Shown: positions 15,098 to 23,495, numbered from the stretch's first letter. The stretch: 56,964 nt of DNA from Methanobrevibacter sp. (GCA_017652345.1 JAGCBE010000412.1:1-56964), one strand, 5' to 3'. Numbers and translations: made by a program. The notes: generated by a model from the letters alone, not told the origin.

Positions 15098-15379
15098 ATG
15101 AAAATAAAAATAATCGCATTATTATTATCATTATCAATTATTATTGGTTATAATGTTTCACGTGAAACATTGAATAATTGTTATTCACGATTGATGTATG
15201 TTAATAATATTGAAATTGTAAATGGAAATAAAATAATCACGTTCACCGATTGTAATAATAATGTATATACATATAATCCACATGATAATGATATATACAT
15301 CGGGGATTATTATAATTGTATTATTGTTAATGGAAAAATTGTAAAAATCACATATGAACGCATGGATTTATTTAATTGA
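15098..15379 (+). CDS. Small exported or membrane-anchored protein
   Basis: 93 residues from ATG 15098 (GGTGGA upstream); an in-frame start at 15077 lies inside the previous gene. The N-terminus (MKIKIIALLLSLSIIIGYN) is a signal peptide or membrane anchor; the rest is beta-rich (VNGNKIITFTDCNNNVYTY), resembling small OB/SH3-like proteins common in Firmicutes phages. The parS site 2 is embedded in frame as Val-Ser-Arg-Glu-Thr. Confidence 0.55.
   Translation: MKIKIIALLLSLSIIIGYNVSRETLNNCYSRLMYVNNIEIVNGNKIITFTDCNNNVYTYNPHDNDIYIGDYYNCIIVNGKIVKITYERMDLFN
15154..15169. promoter_or_regulatory. parS site 2 (inside a coding region)
   Basis: TGTTTCACGTGAAACA, again a perfect 16-base palindrome with AA/TT flanks. 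It lies inside the 15098-15379 gene, so it is unlikely to be a promoter operator there. Confidence 0.85.
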
Positions 15380-15394
15380 TTGGATGGTGGGATA

Positions 15395-15595
15395 TTGGGT
15401 AAAATATATGATAATTTTATTTTGAATTGTATGAATGCAAAAAAATATTGTGATGGTGAACGAAAAAAACGAAAACAAAATGATATTAACTTTGTAAAAA
15501 ATTCAATTTATTCCATGTTAATATATGACATATTTTTTAAAAAATCACAAAATCAACAAAAAAATAAAAATAATAATCACAATGGATTTTATTAA
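15395..15595 (+). CDS. Small hypothetical protein
   Basis: About 66 residues from TTG 15395 (GGTGGG just upstream), or 71 from TTG 15380. Basic and Asn/Lys-rich, with CMNAKKYCDGERKKRKQ in the middle. No ATG start exists, so the call is tentative. Confidence 0.4.
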   Translation: MGKIYDNFILNCMNAKKYCDGERKKRKQNDINFVKNSIYSMLIYDIFFKKSQNQQKNKNNNHNGFY

Positions 15596-15596
15596 A

Positions 15597-15612
15597 TGTT
15601 TCACGTGAAACA
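15597..15612. promoter_or_regulatory. parS site 3
   Basis: TGTTTCACGTGAAACA, one base after the stop of the preceding ORF and 32 bases upstream of the -35 of promoter P5. Confidence 0.85.
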
Positions 15613-15644
15613 TAATTTATTTTTAAAAAATATTAAAAAATATA

Positions 15645-15673
15645 TTGACAAATCCCCCATATTTATGTATAAT
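15645..15673 (+). promoter_or_regulatory. SigA-type promoter P5
   Basis: TTGACA (15645-15650), 17-base spacer, TATAAT (15668-15673). Drives 15721-16986. The nearby parS site could place it under ParB-dependent repression; that is inference. Confidence 0.82.
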
Positions 15674-15720
15674 GGTATTAACAAATAAACCAATACCATA
15701 ATTGAATGGGGGAAAACAAT

Positions 15721-15981
15721 ATGAAAACAACATTTATGATGAATCAAAGTGATGTTCGCACAATGTGCATCAATATGAATTTATTCACAAAGGGAACAAA
15801 TGAACAATATCAAAAAATGTTGGATATGTGTGATTTTGAAATTAAAACATTTGATGTTTTGAAAATTAAATTGTTTACAATCGCAAATGCGATTAACGAA
15901 TGTTCAAAAAATCAAACGATTGAAAATATAATGCATTCATTGATGTGTGATTGTGTATTTACATTTTTCGATTTTGATTAA
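15721..15981 (+). CDS. Hypothetical protein
   Basis: 86 residues from ATG 15721 after TGGGGG; the in-frame ATG at 15706 overlaps this ribosome site. Met/Cys/Phe-rich helical protein, ends CVFTFFDFD. No family recognised. Confidence 0.5.
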   Translation: MKTTFMMNQSDVRTMCINMNLFTKGTNEQYQKMLDMCDFEIKTFDVLKIKLFTIANAINECSKNQTIENIMHSLMCDCVFTFFDFD

Positions 15982-15985
15982 AAAA

Positions 15986-16027
15986 AATATTTTCCATGCC
16001 GGGGGATTATCCCCGGCATGAAATATT
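15986..16027 (+). other. GC-rich hairpin with TC bulge, copy 2
   Basis: CATGCCGGGG (15995-16004) pairs with CCCCGGCATG (16011-16020); AATATTT / AAATATT extend it across a TC bulge. Sequence of the upper stem differs from copy 1 but the CATG base, bulge and flanking pairs are kept, so the structure rather than the sequence is conserved. parS site 4 follows eight bases later. Confidence 0.75.
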
Positions 16028-16034
16028 AAAAAAA

Positions 16035-16050
16035 TGTTTCACGTGAAACA
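16035..16050. promoter_or_regulatory. parS site 4
   Basis: TGTTTCACGTGAAACA, 25 bases upstream of the start of the gene at 16076. It creates a spurious MFHVKH reading-frame start that should not be annotated. Confidence 0.85.
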
Positions 16051-16075
16051 TAATATAAAAATGGGGGAAAATAAT

Positions 16076-16363
16076 ATGAAAAATCAACTATATGTTGTGT
16101 ATGTGGAATATGATAATGGGTTTGAAATTGAAAACCATTGTATATTACATCGTTGTAATTTGCAAATTGCAAAATCAATTCGCCGGAATTTATCCAAAAA
16201 ATTGGGATGTGATCGGTTTGGTTATCATGTTGGAATTGCGTCACGTAAATGTTGTTTGAATTTTCGGGATTTTGAAATCGAAACATTTTCCCCGGAAACG
16301 GAAACGGAATATATTTTGTTGTTAAATGGGGAAATTGATTTGAAATCGGGGGAGTTGTTATGA
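16076..16363 (+). CDS. Hypothetical protein
   Basis: 95 residues from ATG 16076, preceded by TGGGGG. The upstream ATG at 16034 is part of the parS site. Mixed alpha/beta, with IRRNLSKKLGCDRFGYHVG in the middle and a Glu-rich end. No family recognised. Confidence 0.5.
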   Translation: MKNQLYVVYVEYDNGFEIENHCILHRCNLQIAKSIRRNLSKKLGCDRFGYHVGIASRKCCLNFRDFEIETFSPETETEYILLLNGEIDLKSGELL

Positions 16364-16464
16364 TGAACAAATTCAATGATTATTTACACGATGAAATAAT
16401 TATTATTAAAATCAAAATAACATTGTTTTTGATTGATTGTAAATACAAAATGAATAATAAATAA
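16360..16464 (+). CDS. Very small ORF (34 aa)
   Basis: Tandem ATG at 16360/16363 after GGGGGAG, overlapping the upstream stop (ATGA). Encodes a hydrophobic peptide rich in Ile (DEIIIIKIKITLFLIDCK), possibly membrane-associated. Support is ribosome site and spacing only. Confidence 0.35.
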   Translation: MMNKFNDYLHDEIIIIKIKITLFLIDCKYKMNNK

Positions 16465-16478
16465 ATGGGGAAAATGTT

Positions 16479-16748
16479 ATGATGAAAAATTATATTATTG
16501 AAATGATATGTGACGATACAATACAAATTTTTGTTTTAAAATCAAAAATGGACGTTGAACAAATCAAAGAAACAATATTCCGAATGTATGATCGTTGTGA
16601 TACATTAAATATATATTTGTATGATAATAAAACAATGTATGATTTGCGACAACATTATTTTGTTGATAATGATTTTAATGTATTACAAAATATAAATTGC
16701 ATGTTAAAAAAATATAAATTGATTTATGCACATATTATTTTGAATTGA
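16479..16748 (+). CDS. Hypothetical protein
   Basis: 89 residues, alpha/beta. TGGGGA precedes tandem ATG codons at 16479/16482. Contains MYDRCDTLNIYLYD and a Tyr-rich end. No family recognised. Confidence 0.5.
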   Translation: MMKNYIIEMICDDTIQIFVLKSKMDVEQIKETIFRMYDRCDTLNIYLYDNKTMYDLRQHYFVDNDFNVLQNINCMLKKYKLIYAHIILN

Positions 16749-16764
16749 ATGGGGGGTAAATAAT

Positions 16765-16986
16765 ATGAATAAAACAATAATCAATTTGTTGAATACGATT
16801 GAAATTGCACAAAACGAAACAATCCGGAACAATGCTTTGGAATTATTATTTGATACAATTATCGAAACAAAGCAAATCAAAAATGATTTATTATTAATTA
16901 TTGATACAATAAAACATTTACATATCCAATCAAAAAATATATGTAAAATAATTATTGATTATTGTTATATATACATAAACATATAA
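16765..16986 (+). CDS. Hypothetical helical protein
   Basis: 73 residues, helical, Ile/Asn/Leu-rich. TGGGGGG precedes ATG 16765. Last gene of the mosaic block. No family recognised. Confidence 0.45.
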   Translation: MNKTIINLLNTIEIAQNETIRNNALELLFDTIIETKQIKNDLLLIIDTIKHLHIQSKNICKIIIDYCYIYINI

Positions 16987-17523
16987 TAAAAAAATACAAT
17001 GTTAAAAAATTTTCGCCCCAAAATTTTACATTAAAAAAATATGTTGGTATAAAAATATAATACAAATAATAACAAAGATATATATTGTAATAATAATAAT
17101 GTAACATAATAACAATGTATTGATATAACAATAATATAATAACAATGGGTACAACATAATATATTAACAACAACAATATAATAACAACACAACATATTAA
17201 CATTGTGTACATTGTCAACGTGTGTAAATAAATAATATTATTGTAATAAAATAATGAATATATAAATAATAAAAATAAAAATATATCTTTGTAAATAAAA
17301 TAATAATATCATATGAATATAAAAATATATTACCATATGATAAAAATATAACATTATAAAAAATTATAATATCATAAAAAAATACCATGTCACATTTTTT
17401 ATATAATGGGTGTGGTTTGTTACCATCATAATATATATGTCAGACTACTTAACTATGACCTATTTCCCTTCCCCATATCTATATGAACCTCCTCCCCTTT
17501 CTTATCATGTCCCTGATGCCCTC
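16987..17523. other. AT-rich non-coding region with low-complexity repeats
   Basis: No supported gene. 17040-17360 is almost pure A/T with recurring ATAATAACAA-type words; AAAATTTT occurs as an inverted pair near 17010. 17440-17523 changes abruptly to a pyrimidine-rich tract (CCTCCTCCCC). Candidate DNA-unwinding or transcription-boundary region between early and late modules. Confidence 0.5.
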
Positions 17524-17608
17524 TAATAGCCCCATACAGGCCCTTGGAATTGGGGTATGGTATTGTTGCTTTGGGAATGGTTCAAAACGTCTATATGGGG
17601 CAAATACA
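17524..17608 (+). repeat. Boundary element copy C
   Basis: Opens TAATAGCCCCATA and closes CTATATGGGGCAAATAC; the ends pair (AGCCCCATA / TATATGGGGC). The interior is unlike copies A and B but again carries G/C tracts (GGCCCTTGG, TTGGGG). About 120 bases before the small-terminase gene. Confidence 0.65.
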
Positions 17609-17731
17609 AAGTCTAAAAAGTTACATAAAAATAAATAAAATAAGGGATAGGACTTAAACTAAAATATTAAAAATATAAAAATAAAATTTTACTTTCTACT
17701 TTTCAATATCTATATGAAGGAGGAAAATACT

Positions 17732-18349
17732 TTGGGTAAATTAAATGAAAGTAAAGTTGATTATTGGCTTACTGATGATGGACTATTGTTAATTGAAGCA
17801 TGGACTAGGGATGGAATTACATTAGAGGACCTTTCCTCAAAAATGGGAATAACAAGACAAACCCTTAATGGTTGGAAAAATACTTATCCAGAAATTAAAA
17901 AGGCAATGTCTGTTGGTAAGGAACTAATTGACTACAAAGTTGAAAATGCTTTATTGAAAGCAGCATTAGGGTTTACAACAAAAGAAATCAAAGTTACTAT
18001 TGGTAAAAAACCTTTCAATGGTGAAATGTTTGAATTGTTAAAAGAAACAACAACAAAAGAAGTAGCACCAAATGTTACTGCTTGTATGGCATGGTTAAAT
18101 AATAGGAAGCATGAACAGTGGAAACGTAACAGGGATAAAACTATTGATGTAGATCCAGAAGAACAAGGAATTACAATTAGTATTGTAAGAGGTCCAAAAG
18201 AAGACCAATTAGGTACTAATGTAAATCAAGAGGTTAAATTTGAAAAAGAGAAACCCAGAAAACAACTTGTTGAAAAAAATGTTGAGGTTGAGGAAGAAGA
18301 ATATGATGAGGACATGAGTTGTTGGGATGATTGGGATGGGGAGGAATAA
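17732..18349 (+). CDS. terS: Terminase small subunit
   Basis: 205 residues from TTG 17732. AAGGAGG (17717-17723) overlaps the in-frame ATG at 17714, so that ATG cannot be the start. N-terminal helix-turn-helix DNA-binding part (TLEDLSSKMGITRQTLNGWKN), then a VENALLKAALGF oligomerisation-type segment and an acidic tail, typical of Firmicutes phage small terminases. Recognises phage DNA for packaging together with TerL. Unusually, four genes separate it from terL. Confidence 0.85.
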   Translation: MGKLNESKVDYWLTDDGLLLIEAWTRDGITLEDLSSKMGITRQTLNGWKNTYPEIKKAMSVGKELIDYKVENALLKAALGFTTKEIKVTIGKKPFNGEMFELLKETTTKEVAPNVTACMAWLNNRKHEQWKRNRDKTIDVDPEEQGITISIVRGPKEDQLGTNVNQEVKFEKEKPRKQLVEKNVEVEEEEYDEDMSCWDDWDGEE

Positions 18350-18351
18350 AT

Positions 18352-18657
18352 ATGGTAAGAGGAACAACCCCCACTTTAATTTTAAAATTGAATACAGATT
18401 TGGATGTAGGAAATATGAAGCAAATATGGGTAACATTCAAATCAATTATGAATGAAGTTACTTTGAGTAAGAATGACATTAGGGTAATAAATGAGAGTGA
18501 TTTAATTATTTCATTATCCCAAGAACAAACCCTTAAATTTACAGAAGGAATTGTAAGTGTTCAGGTAAGATTATTAACCCCTGATAATAAAGCTTATGCT
18601 ACAAAAATTAAAACAATAAATATGAGCAATGTTTTGAAGGAGGGTGTAATAATGTGA
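18352..18657 (+). CDS. Conserved fibre-associated protein
   Basis: 101 residues from ATG 18352 (GGGAGGAATAA upstream); an extended start at 18331 lies inside terS. MVRGTTPTLILKL at the N-terminus and LSQEQTLKF...VSVQVRLLTPDNKAYAT match a small protein often found beside tail-fibre genes in Clostridia phages; role unknown, possibly a baseplate or fibre-attachment adaptor. Confidence 0.6.
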   Translation: MVRGTTPTLILKLNTDLDVGNMKQIWVTFKSIMNEVTLSKNDIRVINESDLIISLSQEQTLKFTEGIVSVQVRLLTPDNKAYATKIKTINMSNVLKEGVIM

Positions 18658-18989
18658 ATGAATTTTTGTTAGGAACTATTCAATTAGATGTAGAAGAACA
18701 AAATAGTGAAATTGATTTTAGTGTAGAAAATGAAACCGAATTGGAAATGGAGTTAAAAGATAAAGGTGTTGATATTGTTGATAATTATGAGTTGTTAAGA
18801 AATCTACCTAAATTAAATGGGCAAACAATTATTGGCAATATGGAGGAAATAGACCCCACTGTTCCTGGTTGGGCTAAAAATGATACAAAACCATCTTATG
18901 TTTATAGTGAGGTTGGTGCTGTAGGAGAAGAAAATGAACTTAATTTAACAGAAATTGATAGGTTGTTTAATGCGGTATTTGGAATTTAA
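18654..18989 (+). CDS. Small fibre-module protein (GTG start)
   Basis: 111 residues. GTG 18654 follows AAGGAGGGTG and overlaps the previous stop. The C-terminal half has DPTVPGWAKNDTKPSYVYSE, a module repeated in the large fibre (DPTVPSWAKASSKPSY), and ends TEIDRLFNAVFGI, a motif echoed at the end of the next protein. Probably a virion or host-recognition component. Confidence 0.6.
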   Translation: MNEFLLGTIQLDVEEQNSEIDFSVENETELEMELKDKGVDIVDNYELLRNLPKLNGQTIIGNMEEIDPTVPGWAKNDTKPSYVYSEVGAVGEENELNLTEIDRLFNAVFGI

Positions 18990-19000
18990 GGAGGATTAAA

Positions 19001-19660
19001 ATGCCTAATGTAAATTATATTGGAAGTACAGATGTACTTTATATTTTGACTAAATTAAAACAGGTACTTGATGGAACTAATGGTTTTGTTCCTGGATATG
19101 TTCAAAAGGTATCTGGAAAAGGTTTATCAACAAATGACTTAACAAATGCTTTGTTACAAAAGTTAAATGGAATTGCTGATGGAGCTGATGCTGTTTCTTT
19201 TACACAAACACAGACTTCTGGTATCAAAGTAGGAAGTATTACAATCAATGACACTACCATTGATATCTATGCACCTAACCAGGCAATTACTGTTGATAGT
19301 TCAATGAGTTCTACATCTGAGAACCCTGTACAAAATAAAGTTATTAAGAGTTATGTGGATAGTGCTGTTGCATCTGTTGTGCAGATTAGATTTGATGGTG
19401 ATACAACAGGTGTTGGATATACCAGCTTGTCAGATCTTCAGACAAAACATCCAACAGGTGAGAATGGTGTCATCTACCTTGTACAGAACTCAGGTTCTGC
19501 TCCTAATGTTAAGGATGAATACTTCTGGAATACAACTTCCTCTTCATATGAGCGATTTGGAAGTACAGATGTTGACCTTTCTGGATATCTTCAAAGATCT
19601 GAGCTGGTTGAAGTGACAACCACTGATATTGATACAATGTTTACTTCTGTATTCGGATAA
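19001..19660 (+). CDS. Tail fibre / baseplate protein
   Basis: 219 residues. N-terminal YILTKLKQVLDG, then a beta-rich middle (VKVGSI-like, PNQAITVDSSMSSTSENPVQNKVI) characteristic of Firmicutes fibre proteins, and a C-terminus TTDIDTMFTSVFG. From about 19300 the base composition becomes less AT-rich, marking the start of a transferred fibre segment. Confidence 0.65.
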   Translation: MPNVNYIGSTDVLYILTKLKQVLDGTNGFVPGYVQKVSGKGLSTNDLTNALLQKLNGIADGADAVSFTQTQTSGIKVGSITINDTTIDIYAPNQAITVDSSMSSTSENPVQNKVIKSYVDSAVASVVQIRFDGDTTGVGYTSLSDLQTKHPTGENGVIYLVQNSGSAPNVKDEYFWNTTSSSYERFGSTDVDLSGYLQRSELVEVTTTDIDTMFTSVFG

Positions 19661-19671
19661 GGAGGTCAATT

Positions 19672-21702
19672 ATGGCTTTTGATTATTGGAGTAAGACCAG
19701 AATGCAATACTTTCTTACCAAATTAAAGGGAGTATTTGTTAGGGGTGTAAAAGGGAATAATGAAGCCTCTTACAGAACTGGTCAGGTTAATATCACAAAA
19801 GATAATATCGGTCTTGGTAATGTGCCAAATGTCACAACAGATAATCAAACACCAACAGTTACAGAGGCAAGTACAAGGGTAAATTTATCAACTGGGGATA
19901 GTTTGAAAACGATTATTGGAAAGATTAAGAAATACTTTACAGATCTTAAAACGGTGGCTTTTACAGGTGCTTATAGTGATTTGAGTGGCACTCCTACTAT
20001 TCCGACTAAAGTAAGTGATCTTACAAATGATAGTGGATATATTACAGGGTATACAGAAACAGATCCTACTGTCCCTTCTTGGGCTAAAGCGAGTTCAAAG
20101 CCTAGTTATACAGCGAGTGAGGTTGGTGCACTATCAAATACAACTAATTATGCAGGATCTAATGCAGTTGGAGGATCTGCTATTTCTGTTAGGGCAACAT
20201 ACAGCGGAAGTGGAGGAAAGCAAAATCCAAGTTATTTCGGTAAAGAAAAGATGGGTGCAATTATGTCCAATGAATCAGTGAATGGTGACAGTAAGTATAA
20301 GAATTGGATATATGTGGATGGATATGCCGGTCAAGATGTAGGAGGTGCTACGGCAATAGGCGTAGAGCGTTATTATGGAAGTGACGCAAAAGCGAGGGCG
20401 TTTATACTTACTTCTGATGCAAATAGAACGAGCTGGAATGATAGTGCGGAAATAATTACTTCCAAGAATATAGCTTCACAATCTGTTGCATCAGCAGGAA
20501 ATGCTTCGACAGTAAATGGAAAGACAGTAGATGCTAATGTTCCTTCCAATGCAGTATTCACCGATACATGGAATGCTCTTGTTGGAGCAACCTCGTCAGC
20601 GAATGGTACTGCTGGATATGCACCTGCACCTCCAAGTAACGGCTATAATACTAAATATCTAAGGGCAGATGGAACATGGGTAGTACCCCCCAATGATAAT
20701 AACTATGTGACGCAGACTGCATCGACAGGAAACAGCAATTATGAAGTGCTTTTTTCTGGGACTGCGGACAATACAGATAGAACAGAGGGTGCGAGAAAAA
20801 GTGGATCTTTTCTGTATAATCCATCTAGTAAAACTCTACTTGTAGACCCAGAATATGGGGCTATTAAGACTGCTGCACTTACCGCTTCTACTTTAAATGG
20901 TGTGGCTATTGGAACTAGCCCCAAATTTACCGATACAACTTATTCCGATGCGAATACATCTACTCATGGGCTTATGTCAGTTGCTGACAAAAAGAAAGTT
21001 AATGCTATTAGCAGTTACTATGGGACATGTTCTACCGCATCGACAACAGCTACTAAAGTGGTCACCTGCTCTAATTTTGTCCTGGCTACTGGAGCAAGCA
21101 TAAGAGTAAAGTTTACAAACGATAATACAGCAGAAGGTCCAAGTCTTAATGTTAATAGTACAGGCGCTAAAACAATATCTAATGTAATGTACAATGGTAC
21201 ATGGATTGCAGGAGCTGTTATATCATTTACATATGATGGTACATACTGGGTAATGGAAGAAAGTTGGGCGTCAACAAGTACATATGGGCTTGTAAAACTT
21301 AATAGCACACCGGGAACAGGGGAGGATACTGCTGCAACACCTAAATTAGTGGATACTCTTATGGGCAGACTTGGGGAACTCTATCAATATACAACTTTCA
21401 CCATGACGGTTGGAAGTAACAATGTTGTGTTTACTCTGAGAAGATTTTATAATGGAGTAAAGGCAATATACATCGCAGATAACACTGTTCCGACCCTAGG
21501 TGCTACGTCTACTAATCAATTACCAGCAGCTTATAGACCACTTGCCCTTAATGCTATATACTGTTGTGGGATGAATAGTCTATATAACTCATCATCCACA
21601 GGAAACAAAGTTAGACAGTTAGCAATAAACAATTCTGACTGGAAGATATACCTTTATGCAGGATCTACAACAGGATTGTTTCTTTCATACTTCTACATAT
21701 AA
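19672..21702 (+). CDS. Tail fibre / receptor-binding adhesin
   Basis: 676 residues. Fibre repeats are recognisable: NIGLGNVPNVTTDNQTPT, YSDLSGTPTIPTKVSDLTND, DPTVPSWAKASSKPSYTASE, a G-S-A-rich shaft and STHGLMSVADKKKVNAI near residue 430. The last third is aromatic and beta-rich, probably the receptor-binding tip. Base composition and codon use clearly differ from the neighbouring late genes, as expected for a horizontally exchanged adhesin. It lies between terS and terL rather than after the tail genes. Confidence 0.82.
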   Translation: MAFDYWSKTRMQYFLTKLKGVFVRGVKGNNEASYRTGQVNITKDNIGLGNVPNVTTDNQTPTVTEASTRVNLSTGDSLKTIIGKIKKYFTDLKTVAFTGAYSDLSGTPTIPTKVSDLTNDSGYITGYTETDPTVPSWAKASSKPSYTASEVGALSNTTNYAGSNAVGGSAISVRATYSGSGGKQNPSYFGKEKMGAIMSNESVNGDSKYKNWIYVDGYAGQDVGGATAIGVERYYGSDAKARAFILTSDANRTSWNDSAEIITSKNIASQSVASAGNASTVNGKTVDANVPSNAVFTDTWNALVGATSSANGTAGYAPAPPSNGYNTKYLRADGTWVVPPNDNNYVTQTASTGNSNYEVLFSGTADNTDRTEGARKSGSFLYNPSSKTLLVDPEYGAIKTAALTASTLNGVAIGTSPKFTDTTYSDANTSTHGLMSVADKKKVNAISSYYGTCSTASTTATKVVTCSNFVLATGASIRVKFTNDNTAEGPSLNVNSTGAKTISNVMYNGTWIAGAVISFTYDGTYWVMEESWASTSTYGLVKLNSTPGTGEDTAATPKLVDTLMGRLGELYQYTTFTMTVGSNNVVFTLRRFYNGVKAIYIADNTVPTLGATSTNQLPAAYRPLALNAIYCCGMNSLYNSSSTGNKVRQLAINNSDWKIYLYAGSTTGLFLSYFYI

Positions 21703-21722
21703 GGAGGATAAAAAGTTATAAA

Positions 21723-23069
21723 ATGGCAAAATCAACAATGAGTATAAGCCCTGCCTTTGATAATTTTATTTTTGACTGGGATTATGAAACATATTTATCT
21801 ATAGGCTCTTATGGTAGTGGAAAATCTCATGCAGTTGTACAAAAAATAATATTAAAATTATTTACAGAGAAAAGAAAATGTTGTGTCTTTCGTGATGTTT
21901 ATGATACACACAAAGAGAGTACATTTGATTTAATAAAACAAATTTTGGAAGATATGTCATTACTTGCTGATGTTGGTGTAAGAAAGCATAAGACAAAGGT
22001 TTGTTTTAAAAATAGTCCACTAGAATTTAAGTTCCCAAATGGTTCAAGAATAATATTCAAGGGTATGGATAGTACGGAAAAATTAAAATCATTAAATGGT
22101 GTTTCTATTGTATGGATTGAGGAGTGTTCAGAGGTTACATTGGATGCTTATCTTGAAATACTTGGTAGAATTAGAACCCCTGGTATGTCAATGCACTTTA
22201 TATTGACATGTAACCCTGTAGGTAAGTTTAATTGGGTTTATCAAAGGTTTTTTGAAAAAATAAATGAAGATGGAAGTACAAATACTATTTTAAATGATGA
22301 AATTTTATATGAAAGAAAAACTCTTGTTAAAAGGGGTGTTTACTACCATCATTCAACATGTGATGATAACCCATTCTTACCTAGAGAATATATTCAGCGT
22401 TTAGATGAAATTAAAACGTATGATAAGAATTTATGGGTTGTTGCCAGATTGGGAAGGTTTGGTTCAACTGGTATGCGTGTATTGCCACAATTTGAGGTTA
22501 TGCAAAGAAGATTTGTTAATCTTGCTATATCACAATTACCAGAAAAATGGCATAGAATTGGCTTTGACTTTGGTTTTGAAACTTCATACAATGCACTAAT
22601 TAAGGTAGCAGTTGATGATGAACATAAATGGTTATATATTTATGATGAGTATTATAAAAATCATATGACTGATGATAAAACAGCTGAGGACCTTATTGAT
22701 TGGGATGAGGATATAAAAGAGCAGGTTATTAAAGCTGATAATGCTGAACCTAAAACAATTCAATATTTTAAACAACAAGGTTATAAAATAAGACCATGTA
22801 AGAAAAAATGTGATAAAAAATCTGAAGGAAGCCGTTTGGCTAACACTAAAAAGGTTAAAAGATTTAAAAGAATTATTTGTAGCACTAGTTGTCCTAATAC
22901 AATAAAAGAGTTAAAAGATTTAACATATCAAAAAAACAAAGATGGCAGTATAAATCCTAGTCAATTCAATATTGATGCACATACCTTATCTGCTATTTGG
23001 TATGCACTTGATGATTATATTGTTGCAGATTTAAAAGAAAGGAAGAGTAATAGTGTTAAAGGAAAATAG
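21723..23069 (+). CDS. terL: Terminase large subunit
   Basis: 448 residues, terminase_3/PBSX-like. ATPase: Walker A GSYGSGKS (28-35), Walker B VSIVWIEECSE (127-136), coupling motif LTCNPVG. Nuclease: IGFDFGFE (Asp 282), a later KADNAEPK and DAHTLSAIWYALDD. It powers DNA packaging and cuts concatemers. AAGGAGG is present but 17 bases upstream of ATG 21723. The end overlaps the next small gene. Confidence 0.93.
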   Translation: MAKSTMSISPAFDNFIFDWDYETYLSIGSYGSGKSHAVVQKIILKLFTEKRKCCVFRDVYDTHKESTFDLIKQILEDMSLLADVGVRKHKTKVCFKNSPLEFKFPNGSRIIFKGMDSTEKLKSLNGVSIVWIEECSEVTLDAYLEILGRIRTPGMSMHFILTCNPVGKFNWVYQRFFEKINEDGSTNTILNDEILYERKTLVKRGVYYHHSTCDDNPFLPREYIQRLDEIKTYDKNLWVVARLGRFGSTGMRVLPQFEVMQRRFVNLAISQLPEKWHRIGFDFGFETSYNALIKVAVDDEHKWLYIYDEYYKNHMTDDKTAEDLIDWDEDIKEQVIKADNAEPKTIQYFKQQGYKIRPCKKKCDKKSEGSRLANTKKVKRFKRIICSTSCPNTIKELKDLTYQKNKDGSINPSQFNIDAHTLSAIWYALDDYIVADLKERKSNSVKGK

Positions 23070-23223
23070 TCAACTTACTGATGAAGAATTAAAAAAAGAA
23101 TGGGATTCCATTTGTAAAAAAATAAGAACTGCATGTAGAAAGAGTATTGAAGAAAAACCTGTTATTGTTATAAAGCCAACTTCACACTCATTAAGTTATT
23201 ATAAAAGGAGGGAAATATTATGA
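23053..23223 (+). CDS. Small basic hypothetical protein (56 aa, GTG start)
   Basis: GTG 23053, with AAAGGAAG upstream, overlaps the terL end; the stop TGA 23221-23223 overlaps the next ATG. Begins MLKENSQLTDEELKKEWD and has a basic, Cys-containing middle. No family recognised. Tight overlaps on both sides support it. Confidence 0.55.
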   Translation: MLKENSQLTDEELKKEWDSICKKIRTACRKSIEEKPVIVIKPTSHSLSYYKRREIL

Positions 23224-23495
23224 AATTAAAAAGTTTTGTATTTGGAAAAGATAAAACGCCTATTTGGTTTAATGATGTTTGTAAGACAGGAAAAGCAAAG
23301 ATTAACTATGGGGAAGAGAACGAAATTATATCAGCAACTTTATATTCTCCGTCTGGTTCTAAGGTTGTAAATATTGGGGATTCTATTGTATATACAAACT
23401 CTGGATTATCTGTAATTCCCCAGGAAAAAGCAAAGAAATATGGTATTCAAAGAGGCAAAAGTAATGTAGAGAAAAACAAGGAGGAAGAGGTATGA
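23220..23495 (+). CDS. Hypothetical protein
   Basis: 91 residues. AAAAGGAGGG precedes ATG 23220. Beta-rich N-terminus with ISATLYSPSGSKVVNIGDSIVYT, charged tail. Lies between terL and the holin; possibly a structural accessory. No family recognised. Confidence 0.6.
   Translation: MKLKSFVFGKDKTPIWFNDVCKTGKAKINYGEENEIISATLYSPSGSKVVNIGDSIVYTNSGLSVIPQEKAKKYGIQRGKSNVEKNKEEEV

Noticed and set aside
16034..16075. N-terminal extension beginning MFHVKH
   Set aside because: It is the translation of parS site 4; TGGGGG places the real start at 16076.
16952..17218. Minus-strand ORF with a membrane-protein appearance
   Set aside because: Translation of AT repeats; no ribosome site, no conservation signals, opposite to all other genes.
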